Shown here: positions 1 to 13,500 of the stretch, piece after piece
How the letters are laid out: each line of letters starts with the position of its first letter
How positions within the stretch are numbered: the stretch's first letter is position 1
Source: Apostichopus japonicus
Lineage: Eukaryota > Echinodermata > Holothuroidea > Aspidochirotida > Stichopodidae
Length of the DNA: 64,000 nt
Reading direction: 5' to 3'
NCBI RefSeq assembly: GCF_037975245.1
Contig: NC_092569.1
Location: forward strand, 35,498,668-35,562,667
Translations under genes and position numbers: made by a program
The notes under the pieces: generated by a model
What the model was told of the DNA's origin: nothing
The model's database searches: none
The model's input: only the letters and a program-made list of their open reading frames with translations

Positions 1-1264
1 CATCCGCAAGTATTTACAATACTATTCATTCATTTCATTATTTGATTGTTATTTCTAAGTTCACAACTGATTAGTTTCCTACTCTGTCAAAACTGTAGTT
101 ATAAATTTCTTGTTTGTTGAATAATATCACCCTGTTCTACTGCGTACTGGGTATTCAGTGTGTTATTGTCATCGATTGTTCAATTATTTACCCTAGATAT
201 ATAACACTTTGTAATTGGTGTATCTTTCAACCTGAGCTCACACGTTGGACTGTAAACGTAGATTGAAATTACACTATACACAAATCATAAAATCAATACT
301 TTTAAATGAAGAATAGAACCGACATTGTATAAACGGAATTTACTATTAATGTAGTAGCTAATATTTTAGGTTTCGACAAAGTAACCAAAATTCGATGTAT
401 TACATGTATGAAAATCTTGAATGATATTGATTATCGTCTTTTTATTATTTAGTTCTTATCGACATGTACTTCTAGTCTCGTACGTATAACTTTTTTGAAC
501 AGACTGATTGATTGATTAAAATTTATCGAATCTATACAGACGAATATTTCAAATAAATCATTTCTGATTCCTCTATTTCAATGTTCTATGCATGATAAAC
601 CCTAGATGACTTTACACATAACATGATTAAATTTAAATAGCGCCTCAAAGTTTTCACATATGAGAATCATCGAATATACTTACCACTTAAAGTCACACTA
701 TACAGTAACGAGAAGGCACACGTGGCATGCTTCCAGGTACTACTAATATGATATTAACCCATTTGTAAGTTTGAAGTGATGCGAGTTTGGTAGACAACAG
801 CGAGAGGCAAGGCAACAGACATTTACGATAATTTTCAGAATACTCGTTTAGGTTGGGGTGATAGTGATGTTGAGATTTACTTTCTCTGTGTCAGAAATAC
901 ATGGACACTGGCTACTATTATAATATCTACTGCCATAGTTTTATGTATTGTTAGGTGCTTGTGCAAACACGGCCAAGAGACTTGTGTTGCCAATGAAAAG
1001 CGGATCTTATCGTCTGCTTCTTATGTCTGTACACATTGTATACAGTCCTGAAACCTACGGGCGTTCCAGCTGTACTTCAAACGCGTGAAAGAAAATAGCA
1101 ATGTTTGGAATTTAAAATTGCTGTGAACCTTGAACTTATATATCATTTAGCCAGGAATGCGGTAGCTATGAGATCAGGACATTAGTTGTTAGTTGCTTCT
1201 CCTAATTCACATAATCGGTCCAGATTTATGTTTGCGTCAATGATTAGAACCATCAATTACTCAC

Positions 1265-1526
1265 CTGTATTTCCACTGTGTGATCCAACTGATAGTCGAT
1301 ACTTGTCTGCTTGGTTATTAATCCTAAAAGTCGAATAGACGGCGTATTTTGATGATGAGCCGGAGTCCCTTAGATCAATACGAAGCTGGTAAGTTTTCTG
1401 GTTGGTCAGAGAGTAGATATATTTATTACCTAGCCAGTGGTCATGATTTTTATCACCGAAACCGTCCTTGTAGTCCCTCCAATCACGATAAAAGTCTTCT
1501 GAGGCACTCGATCGTCGCTGGAAGAC
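1265..1526 (-). CDS. Gene A exon 19: middle of C-terminal fibrinogen domain
   Basis: 262 nt, phase 0 in (acceptor tcatag) and phase 1 out (gtgagt). Reads VFQRRSSASEDFYRDWRDYK, then HDHWLGNKYIYSLTNQ and LRIDLRDSGSSSKYAVYSTF, ending SVGSHSGNT. This is the second third of a FReD. The final exon is not in the window for this copy; the stretch 1-1,264 is intron. Confidence 0.92.
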
Positions 1527-4500
1527 CTATGAAATAAAAAAGAAAAGTGAATCCAGCTATATAATCTAGTTATCCGTAAGAGCATAACATTCAACGCCGT
1601 TAGATAGTTAACAAAGATATGGATACTGTGAAAGTGAGATAATTTGCAATAGTGTTTTGTTTCTTGATTTTGGTTCTTCCTTAAATGGTCAAGTGCATCT
1701 CAAAGAGATCTGCAGTGCATCATTTTGAGGAATGTAAAGTATAATGTGAGAAAGTTCAGAATTTAAGTCCTTAATTGTTTGCGAAGCTCACCGTCCATCC
1801 TCCTCCGTTACTTTCCATCTCACAGTAAACCTGAATACCGCGTGGCCAACCATCAGGGTAAATGGTGTAAACTCCATCACTGAGTGTACCGGAATCATAA
1901 AGCTCGTAGCAATCTTTTGGGAGGCTTGTGCACGTCACTCCGTCCCCTTGGTAGTTTGTATTGCAGTAACATTTACGGACACCACTCCTCGTAGCACAGG
2001 TTGCGTGAACACTACACTGGTAACTCGCCTCTATAAGCTGGTTATTTTGGCAAGTTGATCTTCGTGTACATCCTGAATTGATGTAAAAATCGCCAACCTG
2101 ATTTAAGATATTCATCAAGTAAGAAACAACAAATAAACAAATTATAAATTTGCGGTTGTCACAGTGAAATGTATATGATTTCAACGGTGGGTGGCCAATG
2201 ATAAATCCCCTCGAATGATCTAGGTATGGATATGAACCTTTACGAAAAATGTATGAGGTCTTTCAAGCCAACTCCGATGAATGGGCGTAGGAATAGGCCT
2301 TAAAAATTGTAGCCACAAATATTGCATTCAACCACTTATCACGACTATATATTAGGCATACAAATGAATCTAACCGCAAGACTGAAAAAAATTACCCATG
2401 AAATTTTATATCAGGCTTATAAGTGCATGCACACCCGTAGGAGTGGTCTCGTGATTCCCGAATCAACGTAATATATCCCTCGACTGACAGTTTTGAGAGG
2501 ACTGTCGACAAAAACAAATGGGTCAATGGCCCTGCCCAACCACGATGCGAACGCCACTCAGATATCTGTACTGTTATGTGATTATCGACAAGTATAATAA
2601 GTAAAGATTTCCTTCTAATTACATGTACAAGATTAAGAACAAAGCATTATAAAAATGACCTGAAGGACCGTACTGACCCCTAATACACTTCCTATGTCAG
2701 CAACGAAGCAGTTGTGGCGGCACGTAACTCCGTCCCCTTGGTAGTTTTGATTACAGTAGCATTTACGGACACCGCTCCTCTCAGAACAGGTTGCGTGAAC
2801 ACTACACTGGTAACTCGCCTCGATAATATGGTTGTTTTGGCAAGTTGATCTTCGTGTACATCCTGAATTGATGTAAAACTCGCCAACCTGATTTCAGATA
2901 TTCAGCGAAAAGACACAACAAATAAACAAATTATGAATTTGAAATGTACAGGATTTCAACGGTAGGTGGCCAAAGATTTGTTCCCCTCGAATGATCTAGG
3001 TACGGGTATGAACCTTTATGAAAGTTTTATGAGTTCTTTGAAGCCAACTCCTATATAGGGGCGTAGGGATGCGCCTTAACAAAAAGTAGCTGCAAATATT
3101 GCATTCAACGGCCTATCGCAACTATACATTAGGCATACAAATAAATCTAACCGCAAGACTGTGATAAAAAAGTATCCATAAATTTTTGTGTCAGGCTTAT
3201 CAGTGCATGCACACCCGTAGGAGTGGCCTCGTGATTCCCGACTAAACGTAATATATCCCTTGACTGACAGTTTTGACTGGACTGGCGACAAAAACAAATG
3301 GGTCAATGGCCCCTGCCCAACCACGATGCGCGCGTCACTCGGATATCTGTAAATGTCAAATGAATATTGACAAGTATTAAGAGTAAAGGTTTGCTTCTAA
3401 TTATATGGACAATAATTAAGAACGAAGCATTATAAAAAGGGCATGAAAGAACCGTACTGACCGCTAACACACTTCCTATGTCAGCAACGAAGCAGTTGTG
3501 GCGACACGTCACTCCGTCCCCTTGGTAGTTTTGATTACAGTAGCATTTACGGACACCGTTCCTCTCAGCACAGGTTGCGTGAACACTACACTGGTAACTC
3601 GCCTCTATAAGCTGGTTATTTTGGCAAGTTGATCTTCGTGTACATCCTGAATTGATGTAAAAATCGCCAACCTGATTTAAGATATTCATCAAGTAAGAAA
3701 CAACAAATAAACAAATTATAAATTTGCGGTTGTCACATTAAAATGTATATGATTTCAACGGTGGGTGGCCAATGATAAATCCCCTCGAATGATCTAGGTA
3801 TGGATATGAACCTTTTCGAAAAATGTATGAGGTCTTTCAAGCCAACTCCGATGAATGGGCGTAGGAATCCGCCTTAAAAATTGTAGCCACAAATATTGCA
3901 TTCAACCACTTATCACGACTATATATTAGGCATACAAATGAATCTAACCGCAAGACTGTGAAAAAAGTATCCATGAATTTTTATATCAGGCTTATAAGTG
4001 CATGCACACCCGTAGGAGTGGTCTCGTGATTCCCGAATCAACGTAATATATCCCTCGACTGACAGTTTTGAGAGGACTGTCGACAAAAACAAATGGGTCA
4101 ATGGCCCTGCCCAACAACGATGCGAACGCCACTCAGATATCTGTACTGTAATGTGATTATCGACAAGTATAATAAGTAAAGGTTTCCTTCTAATTACATG
4201 TACAAGATTAAGAACAAAGCATTATAAAAATGACCTGAAGGACCGTACTGACCCCTAATACACTTCCTATGTCAGCAACGAAGCAGTTGTGGCGGCACGT
4301 CACTCCGTCCCCTTGGTAGTTTTGATTACAGTAGCATTTACGGACACCTCTCCTCTTAGTACAGGTTGCGTGACTACTACACTGGTAACTTTCATCTACA
4401 AGCCGGCTGTTCCTACAAGTTGATTTTCGTGTACATCTTGAATTGATGTAAAAGTGGCCCTCCTGTTTTAAGATATTCAGCAAAAAGAAAAACAACAACT

Positions 4501-7500
4501 AATAAATGAATTATGCATTTGCGGTTGTCATATTGAAATTTACTGGATTTCAACGATGGGAGGCCACGTGATTCCCGACTTAACGTAATACATCCCTCGA
4601 CTGAAAGTTTTTACTGGATTGGCGACAAAAAACTGGGTCTATAGCCCCTACACAACCACGATGCGCACGCTACTCTGTTATCTGTAAATGCAATGTAATT
4701 ATCGACAAGTATAAATAGTAAAGGTTTGCTTCTAATTATATGGACAATGATTTAAAAAAAAAAAAACATTACAAAATGACCTAAAAGAACCGTACTGACC
4801 CCTAATACACTTCCTTTGTCGGCAACGAAGCAGTTGTGGGTGCACGTCACTCCGTCCCCGTCGTAGTTTGGATTGCAGTAACATTTACGGACACCGTTAA
4901 TCTCAGAACAGGTTGCGTAACTACTACACTGGTAACTCTCATCCACGAGCCGGCTGTTCCTACAAGTTGATTTTTGTGTACATCTTGAATTGATGTAAAA
5001 GTGGCCCTCCTAATTTAAGATATTCAGCGAAAAGAAAAACATCAACTTATAACCGAATTATACATTTGCGACTGTCATAGTAAAATAAACAGAGTTTCAA
5101 CGACGGGTGGCCACGTGATTCATGACTAAACGTAATAAACATACAATAAATCCAACCGCAAGACTGTGAAAAAAGTACGCATGAAATTTTATATCAGGCT
5201 TACAAGTGCATGCACACCCGTAGGAGTGGTCTCGTGATTCCCGAATCAACGTAATATATCCCTCGACTGACAGTTTTGAGAGGACTGTCGACAAAAACAA
5301 ATGGGTCAATGGCCCTGCCCAACAACGATGCGAACGCCACTCAGATATCTCTACTGTAATGTGATTATCGACAAGTATAATAAGTAAAGGTTTCCTTCTA
5401 ATTATATGTACAAGATTAAGAACAAAGCATTATAAAAATGACCTGAAGGACCGTACTGACCCCTAATACACTTCCTTTGTCAGCAACGAAGCAGTTGTGG
5501 CGGCACGTAACTCCGTCCCCTTGGTAGTTTTGATTACAGTAGCATTTACGGACACCGCTCCTCTCAGTACAGGTTGCGTGACTACTACACTGGTAACTTT
5601 CATCTACAAGCCGGCTGTTCCTACAAGTTGATTTTCGTGTACATCTTGAATTGATGTAAAAGTGGCCCTCCTGTTTTAAGATATTCAGCAAAAAGAAAAA
5701 CAACAACTAATAAATGAATTATGCATTTGCGGTTGTCATTTTTGAAATGTACTGGATTTCAACGATGGGTGGCCAATGATAAATCCCCTCGAATGATCTA
5801 GGTATGGATATGAACCTTTATGAAAGTTTTATGAGTTCTTTGAAGCCAACTCCTATATAGGGGGCGTAGGGATCCGCCTTAACAAAAAGTAGCTGCAAAT
5901 ATTGCATTCAACGGCCTATCGCAACTATACATTAGGCATACAAATAAATCTAACCGCAAGACTGTGATAAAAAAGTATCCATAAATTTTTGTGTCAGGCT
6001 TATCAGTGCATGCACACCCGTAGGAGTGGCCTCGTGATTCCCGACTAAACGTAATATATCCCTTGACTGACAGTTTTGACTGGACTGGCGACAAAAACAA
6101 ATGGGTCAATGGCCCCTGCCCAACCACGATGCGCGCGTCACTCGGATATCTGTAAATGTCAAATGAATATTGACAAGTATAAAGAGTGAAGGTTTGCTTC
6201 TAATTATATGGACAATAATTAAGAACGAAGCATTATAAAAAAGGGCATGAAAGAACCGTACTGACCCCTAACACACTTCCTATGTCAGCAACGAAGCAGT
6301 TGTGGCGACACGTCACTCCGTCCCCTTGGTAGTTTTGATTACAGTAGCATTTACGGACACCGTTCCTCTCAGCACAGGTTGCGTGACTACTACACTGGTA
6401 ACTTTCATCTACAAGCCGGCTGTTCCTACAAGTTGATTTTCGTGTACATCTTGAATTGATGTAAAAGTGGCCCTCCTGTTTTAAGATATTCAGCAAAAAG
6501 AAAAACAACAACTAATAAATGAATTATGCATTTGCGGTTGTCATATTGAAATGTACTGGATTTCAACGATGGGTGGCCACGTGATTCCCGACTAAACGTA
6601 ATACATCCCTCGACTGAAAGTTTTTACTGGATCGGCGACAAAAAACTGGGTCTATAGCCCCTACACAACCACGATGCGCACGCTACTCTGTTATCTGTAA
6701 ATGCAATGTAATTATCGACAAGTATAAATAGTAAAGGTTTGCTTCTAATTATATGGACAATGATTTAAAAAAAAAAAAACATTATAAAATGACCTAAAAG
6801 AACCGTACTGACCCTTAATACACTTCCTTTGTCGGCAACGAAGCAGTTGTGTCGACACGTAACTCCGTCCCCTTGGTAGTTTTGATTACAGTAGCATTTA
6901 CGGACACCGCTCCTCTCAGTACAGGATGCGTGACTACTACACTGGTAACTTTCATCTACAAGCCGGCTGTTCCTACAAGTTGATTTTCGTGTACATCTTG
7001 AATTAATGTAAAAATGGCCCTCCTGTTTTAAGATATTCAGCAAAAAGAAAAACAACAACTAAAAAATGAATTACGCATTTGCGGTTGTCATATTGAAATA
7101 TACTGGATTTCAACGATGGGTGGCCAATGATAAATCCCCTCGAATGATCTAGGTATGGATATGAACCTTTATGAAAGTTTTATGAGTTCTTTGAAGCCAA
7201 CTCCTATATAGGGGGCGTAGGGATCCGCCTTAACAAAAAGTAGCTGCAAATATTGCATTCAACGGCCTATCGCAACTATACATTAGGCATACAAATAAAT
7301 CTAACCGCAAGACTGTGATAAAAATGTATCCATAAATTTTTGTGTCAGGCTTATCAGTGCATGCACACCCGTAGGAGTGGCCTCGTGATTCCCGACTAAA
7401 CGTAATATATCCCTTGACTGACAGTTTTGACTGGACTGGCGACAAAAACAAATGGGTCAATGGCCCCTGCCCAACCAAGATGCGCGCGTCACTCGGATAT

Positions 7501-10500
7501 CTGTAAATGTCAACTGAATATTGACAAGTATAAAGAGTGAAGGTTTGCTTCTAATTATATGGACAATAATTAAGAACGAAGCATTATAAAAAGGGCATGA
7601 AAGAACCGTACTGACCCCTAACACACTTCCTATGTCAGCAACGAAGCAGTTGTGGCGACACGTCACTCCGTCCCCTTGGTAGTTTTGATTACAGTAGCAT
7701 TTACGGACACCGTTCCTCTCAGCACAGGTTGCGTGAACACTACACTGGTAACTCGCCTCTATAATCTGGTTATTTTGGCAAGTTGATCTTCGTGTACATC
7801 CTGAATTGATGTAAAAATCGCCAACCTGATTTAAGATATTCATCAAGTAAGAAACAACAAATAAACAAATTATAAATTTGCGGTTGTCTCAGTGAAATGT
7901 ATATGATTTCAACGGTGGGTGGCCAATGATAAATCCCCTCGAATGATCTAGGTATGGATATGAACCTTTTCGAAAAATGTATGAGGTCTTTCAAGCCAAC
8001 TCCGATGAATGGGCGTAGGAATCCGCCTTAAAAATTGTAGCCACAAATATTGCATTCAACCACTTATCACGACTATATATTAGGCATACAAATGAATCTA
8101 ACCGCAAGACTGTGAAAAAAGTATCCATGAATTTTTGTGTCAGGCTTATAAGTGCATGCACACCCGTAGGAGTGGTCTCGTGATTCCCGAATCAACGTAA
8201 TATATCCCTCGACTGACAGTTTTGAGAGGACTGTCGACAAAAACAAATGGGTCAATGGACCTGCCCAACCACGATGCGAACGCCACTCAGATATCTGTAC
8301 TGTAATGTGATTATCGACAAGTATAATAAGTAAAGGTTTCCTTCTAATTATATGTACAAGATTAAGAACAAAGCATTATAAAAATGACCTGAAGGACCGT
8401 ACTGACCCCTAATACACTTCCTATGTCAGCAACGAAGCAGTTGTGGCGGCACGTAACTCCGTCCCCTTGGTAGTTTTGATTACAGTAGCATTTACGGACA
8501 CCGCTCCTCTCAGTACAGGTTGCGTGACTACTACACTGGTAACTTTCATCTACAAGCCGGCTGTTCCTACAAGTTGATTTTCGTGTACATCTTGAATTGA
8601 TGTAAAAATGGCCCTCCTGTTTTAAGATATTCAGCAAAAAGAAAAACAACAACTAATAAATGAATTACGCATTTGCGGTTGTCATATTGAAATATACTGG
8701 ATTTCAACGATGGGTGGCCAATGATAAATCCCCTCGAATGATCTAGGTATGGATATGAACCTTTATGAAAGTTTTATGAGTTCTTTGAAGCCAACTCCTA
8801 TATAGGGGGCGTAGGGATCCGCCTTAACAAAAAGTAGCTGCAAATATTGCATTCAACGGCCTATCGCAACTATACATTAGGCATACAAATAAATCTAACC
8901 GCAAGACTGTGATAAAAATGTATCCATAAATTTTTGTGTCAGGCTTATCAGTGCATGCACACCCGTAGGAGTGGCCTCGTGATTCCCGACTAAACGTAAT
9001 ATATCCCTTGACTGACAGTTTTGACTGGACTGGCGACAAAAACAAATGGGTCAATGGCCCCTGCCCAACCAAGATGCGCGCGTCACTCGGATATCTGTAA
9101 ATGTCAACTGAATATTGACAAGTATAAAGAGTGAAGGTTTGCTTCTAATTATATGGACAATAATTAAGAACGAAGCATTATAAAAAGGGCATGAAAGAAC
9201 CGTACTGACCCCTAACACACTTCCTATGTCAGCAACGAAGCAGTTGTGGCGACACGTCACTCCGTCCCCTTGGTAGTTTTGATTACAGTAGCATTTACGG
9301 ACACCGTTCCTCTCAGCACAGGTTGCGTGAACACTACACTGGTAACTCGCCTCTATAATCTGGTTATTTTGGCAAGTTGATCTTCGTGTACATCCTGAAT
9401 TGATGTAAAAATCGCCAACCTGATTTAAGATATTCATCAAGTAAGAAACAACAAATAAACAAATTATAAATTTGCGGTTGTCTCAGTGAAATGTATATGA
9501 TTTCAACGGTGGGTGGCCAATGATAAATCCCCTCGAATGATCTAGGTATGGATATGAACCTTTTCGAAAAATGTATGAGGTCTTTCAAGCCAACTCCGAT
9601 GAATGGGCGTAGGAATCCGCCTTAAAAATTGTAGCCACAAATATTGCATTCAACCACTTATCACGACTATATATTAGGCATACAAATGAATCTAACCGCA
9701 AGACTGTGAAAAAAGTATCCATGAATTTTTGTGTCAGGCTTATAAGTGCATGCACACCCGTAGGAGTGGTCTCGTGATTCCCGAATCAACGTAATATATC
9801 CCTCGACTGACAGTTTTGAGAGGACTGTCGACAAAAACAAATGGGTCAATGGACCTGCCCAACCACGATGCGAACGCCACTCAGATATCTGTACTGTAAT
9901 GTGATTATCGACAAGTATAATAAGTAAAGGTTTCCTTCTAATTATATGTACAAGATTAAGAACAAAGCATTATAAAAATGACCTGAAGGACCGTACTGAC
10001 CCCTAATACACTTCCTATGTCAGCAACGAAGCAGTTGTGGCGGCACGTAACTCCGTCCCCTTGGTAGTTTTGATTACAGTAGCATTTACGGACACCGCTC
10101 CTCTCAGTACAGGTTGCGTGACTACTACACTGGTAACTTTCATCTACAAGCCGGCTGTTCCTACAAGTTGATTTTCGTGTACATCTTGAATTGATGTAAA
10201 AATGGCCCTCCTGTTTTAAGATATTCAGCAAAAAGAAAAACAACAACTAATAAATGAATTATGCATTTGCGGTTGTCATATTGAAATATACTGGATTTCA
10301 ACGATGGGTGGCCAATGATAAATCCCCTCGAATGATCTAGGTATGGATATGAACCTTTATGAAAGTTGTATGAGTTCTTTGAAGCCAACTCCTATATAGG
10401 GGGCGTAGGGATCCGCCTTAACAAAAAGTAGCTGCAAATATTGCATTCAACGGCCTATCGCAACTATACATTAGGCATACAAATAAATCTAACCGCAAGA

Positions 10501-13500
10501 CTGTGATAAAAATGTATCCATAAATTTTTGTGTCAGGCTTATCAGTGCATGCACACCCGTAGGAGTGGCCTCGTGATTCCCGACTAAACGTAATATATCC
10601 CTTGACTGACAGTTTTGACTGGACTGGCGACAAAAACAAATGGGTCAATGGCCCCTGCCCAACCACGATGCGCGCGTCACTCGGATATCTGTAAATGTCA
10701 AATGAATATTGACAAGTATAAAGAGTGAAGGTTTGCTTCTAATTATATGGACAATAATTAAGAACGAAGCATTATAAAAAGGGCATGAAAGAACCGTACT
10801 GACCCCTAACACACTTCCTATGTCAGCAACGAAGCAGTTGTGGCGACACGTCACTCCGTCCCCTTGGTAGTTTTGATTACAGTAGCATTTACGGACACCG
10901 TTCCTCTCAGCACAGGTTGCGTGAACACTACACTGGTAACTCGCCTCTATAATCTGGTTGTTTTGACAAGTTGATCTTTGTGTACATCCTGAATTGATGT
11001 AAAAATCGCCAACCTGATTTAATATATTCAGCGAAAAGAAACATCAGATTAACAAAATGATGAAATTGCGGTTGTCACAGTGAAATGTACAGGATTCTAA
11101 CGGTGGGTGGCCAATGATTTATTCCCCTGAATGATCTAGGTACGGGTATGGATCTTTATGAAAGTTTTGTGAAGTCTTTGAAGCCAACTCCGATGAGGAG
11201 GCCGCGGGGTCCGCCCTGAAAGGTAGCTGCAAATATTGCATTAAAACGGCCTATTGCGACTTTAAATTAGGCCTACAATTAGATTCTAGCCGCAAAATTA
11301 TCGTTAGTTGTACCCATGCATTTTAGTGTAAGGTTTATAAGGGAATGGACATATGTGGGTATAGCCTTTTGCTTCCTGAGTATATGTAAGTAAAATATTT
11401 GATTCTTATTATATGGGAAAAATCAATTAAAGCAAAAGACTTAGAATGTAAGAACCGTACTAACCATTAATACACCTCCTTTGTCAGCAACGAAGCAGTT
11501 ACATTGGTTCAGAGGGATGCATTGTTCTTGCTGTCTCAGATAATTACCGACGCAAACACATTGCTCTGTTTCTCTTCGAGAGGTAGCCGAGATGCAAGTA
11601 TTAGGGTCGTCACAAGTCCTCTCACATGTCTCATTGCTAAATATTTCATTAGCTGGACACCATTCAGGGATTGTTTCTAGAGAACAGGAAAGAAAAAAAT
11701 GAAAATAATAGTAACCTGATACAGTCACGACATATTTTACATGTGGCATAGAATAGTTTGTCTTCATTACTTAAATACGTGGTTGTCAGAAGGTTAAAGG
11801 AAAGCAACATACACTCAGAAGCTGCTCGAATAAATGTAGAACATTTTAAATAGGTAGTGGCCGTTCCGTAGTCACATTAATGTTACTATTTATTCTGATA
11901 ACGAGATAAAACACCATCATTTGTTGTGCAATTAGTCTGAAACCAGGTAGTCATGGTTTGTTTCTGTTTCAGAGTTCTCTAGGTGTAAGTATACTGCTTT
12001 CTGACAACAATGGTAATTAATAACAACATCAAAATTCTTCCGTTGGTTGTTCTGATCAAACTGGGAGACGAACCTGGTTTAATTGTAAACGTTATGTTGT
12101 ACTAACGTTAGGAACGGTTCTTTGTTCAGAGCCATGCTCGGTGTTGAGTACGAAGCAGTCTTGTAGTGAGTGCGTAATCACACTTTAGCTAATGAAGGCA
12201 TTTTGGAATTCTAGTATGGATACTAATGCAAGATTAAGTGTTTGAACTCGCACTAGAAGCTTGTACTTGCACTCATATCATATCATATTCTAATTGCTAC
12301 GATATGTATTGTAGCGCCGTTGTACTCGCTGATATACTATATGTATACTCGTACTATATATAATGTAGTAGTTTCTTTAAAACATATTTGACATGCCAAA
12401 TTTACTTCAAAAATATCCTTTCGTTTTCAGAATAAACCTTTCATTTTCTGCGCGTTTACGTTTGACATTTAATAAATGATCACGATTTTTATGATTTTTT
12501 TGGCTTTATATTTAATAATGTAAAAGACACTTACCATCTGATATTTCGAATGTTCCTAAACTAGATATATAATAATCCCCCCATTCATCTGAGATACGAA
12601 ACTCGTCGTATGTTACATAGTAAGTTTCTCCAGCAACGCTCTCAAAGTCCATTCGCAGTCGGTATCGCTTTTGATTTGTTAAGACGGCAATTTTCTCATT
12701 TCCGATCCAAAAGTCACTCCCTAGAAAGCCAAAGCCATTTCTGAAGTCTTTCCAACTTCTACTAAAATTTGCAGAATCCGATCTTCGTCGCTGTAATACC
12801 TTCAAAGAATATCAAAGAAGTTAACTAGGACGTGATTGAATTATTATTATTTGTTCCCCACTGCAATGCGATATGTTGCTAACAATTATTACACAGAAAT
12901 ACTTATATATTTCTAACTTCAGTTTGTAGTTTGGGCTAGATGTTTAAAGTTCCCTTGGCAGAAGAACTGCACTGTACCTAAGTACAATCTGTATTTAAAT
13001 TCTACAATATTAAAAATAATTGATTCAAACTTTCGTTTCGACAAAGAAGCGAGATTCTATTAGAAATAACGACTTTGTATTACATCGCTTTATATTGCTG
13101 CAATCAAAATCTGAAGTAAATTTGTATAAAACTATTTAAACTTGAAAAGAAAACATCAAGTAATAAGCCATACCGTCCATCCACCAGTATCAAGATCATT
13201 GTTACAGTAAGCCTCAAACGGTCCCGGATAGCCATCTGGTTTAATAAGATACACTCCAGATGTATTGTGGGTAGAGGAACATGCATTCGATACTTCTTTG
13301 CAATCTCTCGGATACGCAGGTTGTTGAAAAACAAAGTATGAAGAACCTGGATGGAAAGTAAAACAAGGTTATCATTTTATTGTGACTGAAAAATTAAGTT
13401 TAGCTAACGAAAATATCGCCCAAGATGCTTTATCTCAATTGCCTCTCTCCACCCAGGGGTTAAATGGGTACATGTGAGGTAACTTGTCATTGGACGCAGT

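Larger units (their letters stand above)
6813..11013. repeat. 1,594-bp tandem units, each with two EGF exons and two introns
   Basis: Identical translated segments recur at exactly 1,594-bp offsets (7,230/8,824/10,418; 7,616/9,210; 8,407/10,001). Only a handful of base changes were noticed between units, one being near 8,668/10,262. A very young duplication. Confidence 0.9.

Noticed and set aside
3076-10666. Repeated 60-82 codon minus-strand frames between EGF exons (for example 7,230-7,478)
   Set aside because: They lie in introns, recur only because the introns are duplicated, and have no domain or proper splice context.
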